DNA from: Comamonadaceae bacterium
GTDB lineage: Bacteria; Pseudomonadota; Gammaproteobacteria; Burkholderiales; Burkholderiaceae_C
DNA length: 6,409 nucleotides
Direction: 5' to 3'
Assembly: GCA_947458415.1 (NCBI GenBank)
Contig: CANGZG010000135.1
Span: 1-6,409, forward strand
Position 1 is the first letter of the stretch, and each line of letters begins with the position of its first letter. Below the pieces are notes generated by a model, which was not told the origin of the DNA, ran no database searches, and saw only the letters and a program-made list of their open reading frames with translations. A program made the position numbers and the translations under genes. This document shows positions 1 to 5,532 of this stretch, one piece after another.

Positions 1-194
1 CCCGGCCAGAGGTTTGGCGAGGTGTGGGTTCACCGCCTGAACTGTTGTCGGGGCACCACGCCCGAATCGCGCAATGGCGGCGTGAAGCCAGTTTGCGGTT
101 GACCGCCGACCAACGCCCGGACCTGATCGCCAAAGCCCGTGCGGCGGGGTTGCTGAGCGCGGCCGATGAGCAACTGCTGGCCGGCCAAAAGTAG
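1..194 (+). CDS. trmD: tRNA (guanine37-N1)-methyltransferase, C-terminal fragment
   Basis: The open frame enters from the left edge (first whole codon at base 3) and ends at TAG 192-194, giving the last 63 residues. It begins RPEVWRG and runs through ELLSGHHARIAQWRREASLR to RPDLI, which is the conserved C-terminal region of TrmD (family pattern: TRP, then VLLSGxHxxIxxWR). TrmD is a homodimeric SPOUT methyltransferase with a trefoil-knot SAM site. It methylates G37 next to the anticodon and so prevents +1 frameshifting. The knot and catalytic residues lie upstream, outside the window. In proteobacteria trmD usually lies in rpsP-rimM-trmD-rplS, and rplS does follow here on the same strand 118 bases on. 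A shift to another SPOUT family is unlikely given the near-exact motif match and the neighbour. Confidence 0.93.
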   Translation, partial: RPEVWRGVGSPPELLSGHHARIAQWRREASLRLTADQRPDLIAKARAAGLLSAADEQLLAGQK

Positions 195-204
195 CTAGGG
201 CGAG

Positions 205-222
205 GCTGGTTATAATAGAGGG
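205..222 (+). promoter_or_regulatory. Candidate sigma70 promoter for rplS (TATAAT box)
   Basis: A perfect TATAAT lies at 211-216, just after the trmD stop, with TG at 207-208 one base off the extended -10 position. No good -35 hexamer sits 16-18 bases upstream (that stretch reads aaagta), so this is either an extended-10-like promoter or a chance match. If used, transcription would start near 223 and give rplS a leader of about 90 bases independent of trmD. That would fit the much higher need for L19 than for TrmD. The hexamer is seen directly; its use is inferred. Confidence 0.5.
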
Positions 223-230
223 CTTTTCGA

Positions 231-308
231 TCCTCTGGATGGCCGCCGCGTAACACCTTTGCGTTTTTACCGGCCTTTTGTGCAGCGCATCCATGATCGT
301 ACAGAGGA
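231..308 (+). promoter_or_regulatory. Possible structured rplS leader that can cover the ribosome binding site
   Basis: Bases 231-237 (TCCTCTG) are perfectly complementary to 302-308 (CAGAGGA), which contain the rplS Shine-Dalgarno AGAGGA (303-308). Directly adjoining bases 238-241 can pair with 288-291, and 242-245 with 271-274. One continuous 15-base strand could therefore fold onto three successive segments and enclose the ribosome binding site. A competing local hairpin (ATCC 229?-type pairing with GGAT around 230-240) is shorter. L19 leaders are known in Firmicutes, and ribosomal protein genes are often autoregulated, but I do not recognise this as any described motif. Pairing is seen by eye only; no folding energy was computed. 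Confidence 0.3.
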
Positions 309-312
309 CCTT

Positions 313-708
313 ATGAATCTCATCCAAATCCTGGAACAAGAAGAAATCGCCCGCATGGGCAAAAAAATCCCGACATTCGCACCTGGCGACACTGTCGTGG
401 TCAGCGTCAATGTGGTGGAAGGTAGCCGCAAACGTGTTCAGGCCTTCGAAGGCGTGGTCATCGCCAAACGCAACCGTGGCATCAACAGCAATTTCATTGT
501 TCGCAAAATTTCCAGCGGCGAAGGTGTCGAGCGCACGTTCCAGACTTACAGCCCGTTGATCGCTGGCATTGAAGTCAAGCGTCGCGGCGATGTGCGCCGT
601 GCCAAGCTTTACTATTTGCGCGAGCGCAGCGGCAAATCTGCCCGTATCAAAGAAAAACTCACCGCCAAGGCCACACCGGCCGCCAAAGCAGCAGCTGCCG
701 CTGAATAA
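313..708 (+). CDS. rplS: 50S ribosomal protein L19 (bL19)
   Basis: The 131-residue protein begins MNLIQILEQEEIARMGKK. It carries the L19 core: PGDTVVVSVNVVEGSRKR (about 24-41), QAFEGVVIAKRNRG (42-55), FIVRKISSGEGVERTFQ (about 60-76) and RRAKLYYLRERSGKSARIKEKL (about 96-117). L19 sits at the 30S-50S interface. The protein is longer than the 115-residue E. coli L19 because of a C-terminal Ala/Lys/Pro tail (about 118-131), of the kind I recall from betaproteobacterial homologues. ATG 313 is chosen because AGAGGA lies 4 bases upstream and homology begins there; an in-frame TTG at 259 would add 18 residues unlike L19. The gene follows trmD and ends at a strong terminator, so it closes the ribosomal operon. 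Confidence 0.98.
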   Translation: MNLIQILEQEEIARMGKKIPTFAPGDTVVVSVNVVEGSRKRVQAFEGVVIAKRNRGINSNFIVRKISSGEGVERTFQTYSPLIAGIEVKRRGDVRRAKLYYLRERSGKSARIKEKLTAKATPAAKAAAAAE

Positions 709-732
709 TCTCTCGCAGATGTTGCTTTACCC

Positions 733-766
733 AACCGCCTCAGTGAAAGCTGTGGCGGTTTTTTAT
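733..766 (+). terminator. Rho-independent terminator after rplS
   Basis: AACCGCC (733-739) pairs perfectly with GGCGGTT (754-760). After a T-T mismatch, CAG (741-743) pairs with CTG (750-752), leaving a TGAAAG loop. A T run (759-764) then ATT follows. It lies 24 bases after the rplS stop. The next gene's ATG at 772 comes within 8 bases of the T run, so the terminator separates the highly expressed ribosomal genes from it. Confidence 0.9.
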
Positions 767-771
767 TGACC

Positions 772-1476
772 ATGGCACAAGCACCGTTCGTATCGTTGGC
801 TCACATTCCAGACTTTTCGCCCCATGAAGCGGAGGTATTGGGCACGGATGCACATTTGCCTGCGATACCCATGCATGCATTGCATGAAACATCGCTGCGA
901 CACCGGTTTGCCCAAGCTGCCGTGGGAACACTGGCCCCATTTCATGAGCCACCTTGGCATGACAAGCCGCCCAAACCTGCGTCGGTGTTGTTGGGCTTGG
1001 TGATGCGTGAACAGCCCAGTGTGCTGTTGACCGTGCGTACTGCCCACTTGTCGTCGCATTCGGGTCAGGTCGCGTTGCCAGGCGGGCGCCAAGACGCGCA
1101 GGATGCGGATGAAATGGCCACCGCTTTGCGCGAGGCGCAAGAAGAAGTGGGTTTGCACCCAGACTTTGTGTCTGTGCTCGGCTGTTTGCCGCTGTATGTC
1201 ACCGGCACGGGTTACAAGGTCACGCCGGTGGTGGCATTGCTGAACCCGGCCATGCAATTGAGCGCCAATCCGAACGAAGTGGCCGATGTGTTTGAAGTGC
1301 CGCTGGCGCATTTGATGAACCCGGCCAATCACCGGCGGCATGCTGCGCATTGGCGTGGCGTCCAGCGCGAGTGGTACTCCATGCCCTATGAGACCGAGCA
1401 CAAGCAACGGCTGATTTGGGGTGCCACTGCGGGCATCTTGCGTCACCTCTACGAATTTTTAAGCGCTGGCGATTAA
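772..1476 (+). CDS. Nudix hydrolase, CoA pyrophosphatase (NudL-like)
   Basis: The 234-residue protein has the features of the CoA-specific Nudix subfamily. LLTVRTAHLSSHSGQ (about 85-99) matches the LLTxR...HxG CoA-binding signature. It runs into LPGGRQD (about 102-108) and REAQEEVGL (120-128), the Mg-binding end of the Nudix box. As in E. coli NudL, the upstream Nudix glutamate is not in its canonical place and an Asp-rich stretch replaces it, so this is typical rather than degenerate. Members hydrolyse CoA or its derivatives to phosphopantetheine and 3',5'-ADP in the cytoplasm. The C-terminal FEVPLAHLMNP and REWYSMPY segments fit betaproteobacterial homologues. ATG 772 is preferred over TTG 766, but neither has a recognisable ribosome binding site and the start abuts the terminator. 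In-frame ATG 871 would cut the N-terminus. The exact substrate is inferred. Confidence 0.88.
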   Translation: MAQAPFVSLAHIPDFSPHEAEVLGTDAHLPAIPMHALHETSLRHRFAQAAVGTLAPFHEPPWHDKPPKPASVLLGLVMREQPSVLLTVRTAHLSSHSGQVALPGGRQDAQDADEMATALREAQEEVGLHPDFVSVLGCLPLYVTGTGYKVTPVVALLNPAMQLSANPNEVADVFEVPLAHLMNPANHRRHAAHWRGVQREWYSMPYETEHKQRLIWGATAGILRHLYEFLSAGD

Positions 1477-1492
1477 CTTCTATCATTGGCAC

Positions 1493-2467
1493 ATGAGTTT
1501 TCTATCGCTCCTATTTGCGTTTTTGTTGGAACAGGTCAGGCCACTGGCCTCTGGACACAGTCTGGAGAAAGCATTTCATGCGTGGGCCGACTGGCTGAAA
1601 AACAACCTGGACGCAGGTGATCGCAGGCACGCATGGACGGCTTGGTGGGTGGCGGTGGGTGTGCCTTGCCTCACGGTCGTGGCGGTGCATTGGTGGTTGA
1701 TTTATGCCATGGGATGGGTGTTTGCCATGCTGTGGAACCTTGCCGTGCTGTATGCCACCTTGGGGTTCAGGCGCTTTAGCCACCATTTCACAGGCATTCG
1801 CGATGCATTGGCCACGGGTGACGATGTCGCCGCCAGAGAACTGCTGCGCCAATGGCAGGGCGGGACCGACGCGTCGATGACGCGCACAGAAATCATCAGG
1901 CATGTGATCGAGCATTCCGCCTTGGCTGCGCATCGCCATGTGTTTGGTGTGGTGGCATGGTTTTCATTGCTGGCCGCTGTCGGTCTGGGCCCGGTGGGCG
2001 CGTTGATGTTTCGCTTGTCAGCATTGCTTTCTCAGGCTTGGGGTGAGCGGTCCACAGAAGTGGATGACGGGCCACACATCAGCGAGGCCCTGTCGTCGGT
2101 CAGCGCCACTGCTTGGTACCGGGTCGATTGGTTGCCGTCGCGTTTGACGGCAGTGTCTTTTGCCGTGGTCGGGAATTTTGAAGACGCGGTGGACGCGTGG
2201 CGTCAACAAGCCGATCAGTTTCAGCAACCCAACGACGGGGTTGTGTTGGCTGCCACCTCCGGCGCGATCAATGTGCGTTTGGGGGGCACGGTGCTGGCGC
2301 CGGATGAACCACCCGAACTCGCCGGCATCAGTGACATGGTGCCGCCCACGGCAGGCCGTGAACCTGAATTTGCTCACCTACGCAGCATGGTCGGTTTGGT
2401 TTGGCGGGCGGTGGTGATGTGGATGTTTTTATTGGCCTTGCTCACCTTGGCGCGCATGGTCGGTTGA
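1493..2467 (+). CDS. CobD/CbiB/AmpE-superfamily inner-membrane protein, function unknown
   Basis: A 324-residue membrane protein. Hydrophobic stretches lie near residues 1-12, 50-90 (two segments), 152-172 and 304-322. Superfamily marks include FRRFSHHFTGIRDAL (92-106), HVIEHSALAAHRHVFGVVAWF (about 137-157, two short blocks), GLGPVGALMFRL (164-175), DWLPSRLTAVSFAVVGNF (212-229) and a late GAINVRLGG (257-265). The last two resemble the corresponding blocks of CobD/CbiB, the adenosylcobinamide-phosphate synthase. AmpE, a membrane protein encoded beside ampD, is a relative. No cobalamin or ampD gene is nearby, so neither role can be assigned, and I leave the symbol blank. The gene starts 16 bases after the Nudix stop with no Shine-Dalgarno, possibly co-transcribed. 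A TATCAT at 1481-1486 could also give it a leaderless transcript. It ends 11 bases from the convergent rsgA. Confidence 0.85.
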   Translation: MSFLSLLFAFLLEQVRPLASGHSLEKAFHAWADWLKNNLDAGDRRHAWTAWWVAVGVPCLTVVAVHWWLIYAMGWVFAMLWNLAVLYATLGFRRFSHHFTGIRDALATGDDVAARELLRQWQGGTDASMTRTEIIRHVIEHSALAAHRHVFGVVAWFSLLAAVGLGPVGALMFRLSALLSQAWGERSTEVDDGPHISEALSSVSATAWYRVDWLPSRLTAVSFAVVGNFEDAVDAWRQQADQFQQPNDGVVLAATSGAINVRLGGTVLAPDEPPELAGISDMVPPTAGREPEFAHLRSMVGLVWRAVVMWMFLLALLTLARMVG

Positions 2468-2478
2468 AATCAACCTGT

Positions 2479-3372
2479 TCAATACGTTTTAGGCGCCGAC
2501 AACTCAGCGAACAGCGCCACATAAATTTTGTAGCGTCCGGCGTCTATCTGACCTGCGGCCAAGGCGCGCCGCACACCGCAATCGGGTTCATGCACATGCG
2601 TGCAGTTGTAAAACTTGCAATCGTCTTTGTATGGCCGCATGTCCGGCATGCAAGTGGCCAGTTCGGTGGGCGCCATGTGATTCAACCCGAATTCTTGAAA
2701 TCCGGGTGAATCCAACAAGGCCGTGGTTTTGGGCGTATCGACCCAATACCAGGTGGTGGAAGTGGTCGTGTGCTTGCCGCTGTTCAGCGCTTTGGAGATG
2801 ATGTTGGTGCTGGCATTGGCCGCAGGCACCAATCGGTTGATCAAGGTGCTTTTGCCCGCGCCTGAAGGCCCCAGTACCAAGGTCACGCGGTGGTTCAGTT
2901 CGGCACGCAAAGCCACCAAGGGATCGTTGTCGTCGCGCAAACCCAAAGGCAAAACCGCGACGCCAAATGCCCGGTAAGGGGACAGACGTGCCCATGCTTT
3001 GTCAAATGCGTCGCGCAAGTCTTGTTTGTTCAAAGCGATCAAGCTGCGTATGCCCGCGTGTTCGGCGGCAATCAACGCGCGTGCCACTTGGCTTTGCGAA
3101 AACTCGGGTTCGGCAGCGACCAGCACCAGCACTTGGTCAAGGTTGGCGGCAAATGACTTGGTGCGTATGTCGTCTTGACGGTAAAACAGGTTTTTGCGTG
3201 TGTCTACCGATTCAATGCTGCCTTCGTCTTCACTGGCCAACCATTGCACCCAATCGCCGACCACCGCTTGGTTTTTTTTGCCGCGTGGGTGACAGATGCG
3301 CCGGTTGCCTTCACTGTCTTCGACCACCACATGTCTGCCATGGCTGGCGACCACACGGCCCGTTTGCGTCAT
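2479..3372 (-). CDS. rsgA: Small ribosomal subunit biogenesis GTPase RsgA
   Basis: The 297-residue protein has an N-terminal OB-fold-like region (about 1-70) and then a circularly permuted GTPase domain. G4 NKQD (115-118) precedes G1 GPSGAGKST (168-176), the switch region HTTTSTT (201-207) and G3 DSPG (221-224). A C-terminal zinc finger follows, with likely ligands C252, C257, H259 and C265. RsgA (YjeQ/EngC) binds near the decoding site of the 30S subunit and helps late maturation and release of RbfA. It is somewhat shorter than the roughly 350-residue E. coli protein, which fits betaproteobacterial forms. The ATG (3372-3370) overlaps the TGA of the upstream M48 protease gene as ATGA, implying translational coupling. 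No separate ribosome binding site or promoter was identified for it. All motifs needed for activity are present. Confidence 0.97.
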   Translation of the reverse strand: MTQTGRVVASHGRHVVVEDSEGNRRICHPRGKKNQAVVGDWVQWLASEDEGSIESVDTRKNLFYRQDDIRTKSFAANLDQVLVLVAAEPEFSQSQVARALIAAEHAGIRSLIALNKQDLRDAFDKAWARLSPYRAFGVAVLPLGLRDDNDPLVALRAELNHRVTLVLGPSGAGKSTLINRLVPAANASTNIISKALNSGKHTTTSTTWYWVDTPKTTALLDSPGFQEFGLNHMAPTELATCMPDMRPYKDDCKFYNCTHVHEPDCGVRRALAAGQIDAGRYKIYVALFAELSAPKTY

Positions 3373-4625
3373 GAAGCCAATTTGGCCAGGCGCTGCGAAG
3401 CCGGCGGGTGCGAATGGTAGAACGCCACGTACAACGGGTCGGGTGTGAGTGTGGACGCGTTGTCTTGGTAGAGCTTGATCAGGGCTTGGCGCAAGTCAGC
3501 CGCGTTGGCATGTTCGCTGGCAAAAGCATCCGCTTCAAACTCGTGTTGACGCGAACGTGCGGCGCGCAGCGGTGTCGTGATGAATGTCAACAATGGCACG
3601 AATTGCAAGAACAACAGCAATGCCAAGGCATGGTTTTCAGACAGGGCATGCGGCATGACGCCCAGCCCTTGGTAAAACCAAACTTGGGTGCTGAGCCAAC
3701 CTAACGCGGCCATGCCCAGCAGCGTGACCATGAAACTTCTGAGCAGTGATTTAGGTATGTGGTTGAGCTTGGCGTGCCCGAGTTCATGTGCCAACACGGC
3801 TTCCATCTCACTGGGGTTGAGCTGCTTGAGCAAGGTGTCGAAAAACACCACCCGTTTTTGTTTGCCAAGGCCAGTGAAAAATGCATTCGAGTGGGCCGAG
3901 CGGCGGCTGCCGTCCATCACAAAAAAACCGTCAGATTGGAAACCGGTGCGTTGCATCAATTGGTTGACACGTTCTTTCAGTTCAGCGTCTTCCAACGGCT
4001 GGAACTTGTTGAACAAGGGCATGATGAAATTGGGCGCGATCCACATCACAAACAACTGGTATGCCACCAACAATGCCCACGCCCAAAGCCACCACAGGCT
4101 GCCGCCTGATTGCATTAACTGCAAGACGGCCCAAATCAAAGGCAGGCCCAGCACCGCACCCACCAAGGTGCTTTTGACCAAATCGCTGAGCCACAGACCC
4201 ACCGTCATGTGGTTGAAGCCGAAGCGTTGTTCGAGGTGAAAGGTTTGGTAATAGGAAATCGGCAAATTCAAAGCACCGGTGATCAACATGAAACCTGCAA
4301 CCAACAACAGTTGTTGCAGCATGCCCGGGCCGGTAAGTTCCAGCAACCATTGGTCCAACAGGCTCAAGCCACCCAGCAAGGTCCAACCCAGCAACACGAT
4401 CGCGTCCAGCGCCAGATCCCAATGGCCTAATCGAAGTTTGGCCAAGGTGTAATCCGCGGCCTTTTGATGGGTAGGCAGGCTGATGGATTCTGCGAAATCG
4501 GCAGGCACTTGGGCGCGGTGGCTGGCTACGTGGCGAATTTGCCGGTTGGCCAGCCACAACTTGAGCAGCAAATTGACCAACAACAGCACGGCGAACAGCA
4601 AAGTGAAATTCAAAGGATTCATCAT
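3369..4625 (-). CDS. M48-family membrane zinc endopeptidase (Ste24/CAAX-protease-like)
   Basis: A 418-residue polytopic membrane protease. A first membrane segment lies at about residues 6-26, with further hydrophobic stretches near 74-97, 102-122, 152-171, 177-197, 296-318 and 333-350. The catalytic HELGH motif is at 280-284 (zinc ligands H280 and H284, catalytic E281). The third ligand is probably E362 in the HEFEAD block (ExxAD signature, 362-366). FVMDGSRRSAHSNAFFTGLG (235-254) and the C-terminal DPLYVAFYHSHPPASQRL are typical of the bacterial Ste24-like branch. Bacteria lack the yeast a-factor substrate, so a role in membrane protein turnover is inferred. Two adjacent ATGs (4625 and 4622) are possible starts, neither with a clear Shine-Dalgarno. 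The longer open frame reaching 4754 overlaps orn and adds residues unlike the family. It is first in an operon with rsgA and divergent from orn. Confidence 0.93.
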   Translation of the reverse strand: MMNPLNFTLLFAVLLLVNLLLKLWLANRQIRHVASHRAQVPADFAESISLPTHQKAADYTLAKLRLGHWDLALDAIVLLGWTLLGGLSLLDQWLLELTGPGMLQQLLLVAGFMLITGALNLPISYYQTFHLEQRFGFNHMTVGLWLSDLVKSTLVGAVLGLPLIWAVLQLMQSGGSLWWLWAWALLVAYQLFVMWIAPNFIMPLFNKFQPLEDAELKERVNQLMQRTGFQSDGFFVMDGSRRSAHSNAFFTGLGKQKRVVFFDTLLKQLNPSEMEAVLAHELGHAKLNHIPKSLLRSFMVTLLGMAALGWLSTQVWFYQGLGVMPHALSENHALALLLFLQFVPLLTFITTPLRAARSRQHEFEADAFASEHANAADLRQALIKLYQDNASTLTPDPLYVAFYHSHPPASQRLAKLAS

Positions 4626-4730
4626 GGGCAGAAGTGTAGAGGTTTGCAAAACAGCACCAGCTTGGCGACAAGCCAACAGGCATTTTCGTTCAGAAGACGG
4701 CGTGGTGTTCGCTTGAGGGACAATGCCCGC
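4626..4730. promoter_or_regulatory. Divergent intergenic region between the M48 protease gene and orn
   Basis: These 105 bases must hold the promoters of both divergent genes. On the minus strand TACACT (rc of 4633-4638) lies 7 bases before the protease ATG. On the plus strand GACAAT (4719-4724) lies 6 bases before the orn ATG. Neither has a convincing -35 partner. A small inverted repeat, TTGGC (4662-4666) with GCCAA (4672-4676), sits mid-region and could be an operator or chance. orn also has GAGGGA (4715-4720) 10 bases before its start. Confidence 0.35.
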
Positions 4731-5321
4731 ATGACCACAGAAACCTCCACCCATGCGCCTGACGCGACATCAAAACTGGCCAAAAACGACAACAACTTGG
4801 TCTGGTTGGATTGTGAAATGTCCGGCCTCGACCCAGAGCGTGAAAGGTTGCTGGAAATTGCCATCGTGGTGACGGGTCCAGATCTTTCGCCCCGCATTGA
4901 AGGCCCCGTCTTGGTGATTCACCAAAGCGACACCTTGTTGGCCGGCATGGATGCCTGGAACAAAGGTACCCACGGCAAAAGCGGTTTGATTGACAAGGTC
5001 AAGGCTTCCACCGTTACCGAAGCGCAAGCCGAAGAGGTGTTGATTGCCTTCATGAAGCAATATGTCAGCAAAGGCGTGGCGCCCATGTGTGGCAACACCA
5101 TCGGTCAAGACCGGCGTTTCTTGTTGAAATACATGCCACGTTTTGAAGCTTGGTTTCATTACCGCAACTTGGACGTGAGCACCTTGAAAGAATTGTCTAA
5201 ACGCTGGAAACCAGAGGTCTACAACAGCTTCAAAAAACAGCAAAGCCACACGGCGCTGGCTGACGTGCATGAGTCGATTGAAGAGCTTGCGCATTACCGC
5301 GAGCATTTTTTGAAACTGTAA
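4731..5321 (+). CDS. orn: Oligoribonuclease
   Basis: The 196-residue protein belongs to the DEDDh 3'-5' exonucleases. Exo I is LVWLDCEMSGLDPERERLLEIA (two Mg ligands, the D and E of DCEMSGLD). Exo II is MCGNTIGQDRRFL, with the conserved Asp. Exo III is HTALADVHESIEEL, with the catalytic His and final Asp. Orn degrades RNA dinucleotides and other very short oligonucleotides, including pGpG from cyclic-di-GMP breakdown, as a dimer in the cytoplasm. The length is close to the usual 180-200, with a short N-terminal extension of about 18 residues before the core. ATG 4731 is preferred because GAGGGA (4715-4720) lies 10 bases upstream and the family homology begins soon after. The open frame continues up to 4464, but that part crosses the divergent protease gene. 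Confidence 0.97.
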   Translation: MTTETSTHAPDATSKLAKNDNNLVWLDCEMSGLDPERERLLEIAIVVTGPDLSPRIEGPVLVIHQSDTLLAGMDAWNKGTHGKSGLIDKVKASTVTEAQAEEVLIAFMKQYVSKGVAPMCGNTIGQDRRFLLKYMPRFEAWFHYRNLDVSTLKELSKRWKPEVYNSFKKQQSHTALADVHESIEELAHYREHFLKL

Positions 5322-5532
5322 GTCCTCAAAAATACGCACAACCGCATCCGCTTTTCGTGCGAGAATACCCTTAGTTGTGTCGATAGGCGCAACCTAGCTA
5401 CATCCTCTTCACACCTTGGGCTCTTTCAGAGCCGCGTTGCAGTTTCTTGCAACATGCTTTGTTTGAAGGTTGATGTTTTTCAAACTTTTGAACGGAGCAG
5501 CCTCACCTTTTCAGGTGCAGGCCCACAACACA
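5322..5532 (+). promoter_or_regulatory. Non-coding stretch: probable helicase mRNA leader with five potential hairpins
   Basis: No conserved gene is seen in these 211 bases. Possible stem-loops, read by eye, are: 5374-5380 with 5387-5393 (7 pairs, two G-U); GGCTCT 5419-5424 with AGAGCC 5428-5433; GTTGCA 5436-5441 with TGCAAC 5448-5453; GTTTGAA 5461-5467 with TTCAAAC 5479-5485; and GCCTCACCT 5500-5508 with AGGTG-C-AGGC 5513-5522 (one bulged C). Such density suggests a structured 5' untranslated region of the helicase gene. Long leaders are known on several bacterial cold-shock and RNA-helicase mRNAs; which class this is remains unknown. I saw no convincing intrinsic terminator for orn here. 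Confidence 0.45.
5358..5366 (+). promoter_or_regulatory. Candidate extended -10 promoter for the helicase
   Basis: TGC (5358-5360) directly precedes GAGAAT (5361-5366), an extended -10 arrangement with four of six hexamer matches. No good -35 lies upstream. A start near 5373 would coincide with the first leader hairpin at 5374 and give a leader of about 160 bases. Use of the site is inferred. Confidence 0.35.

Noticed and set aside
259..312. TTG start at 259 adding 18 residues to L19
   Set aside because: L19 homology and AGAGGA both point to ATG 313; the extra residues would be translated leader.
763..1446. Minus-strand open frame of 227 residues opposite the Nudix gene
   Set aside because: Arg/His/Gln-rich composition typical of an antisense shadow; the plus strand carries the CoA-pyrophosphatase signature.
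2462..2475. Inverted repeat GGTTGA-AA-TCAACC at the convergent gene ends as a bidirectional terminator
   Set aside because: The stem is short, the loop is only two bases unless shortened to 5 pairs, and there is no T run on either strand.
3688..4683. Open frames on both strands (3688-4239 plus; 3982-4683 minus) inside the M48 gene
   Set aside because: They overlap the HELGH protease in other frames and show no recognisable domain.
4464..4730. Upstream extension of the orn frame
   Set aside because: It runs antisense through the start of the protease gene and is Gln/His-rich, unlike oligoribonuclease.
5335..5361. CGCAC/GTGCG hairpin as an orn terminator
   Set aside because: Only 5 pairs with a 17-base loop and no T run.
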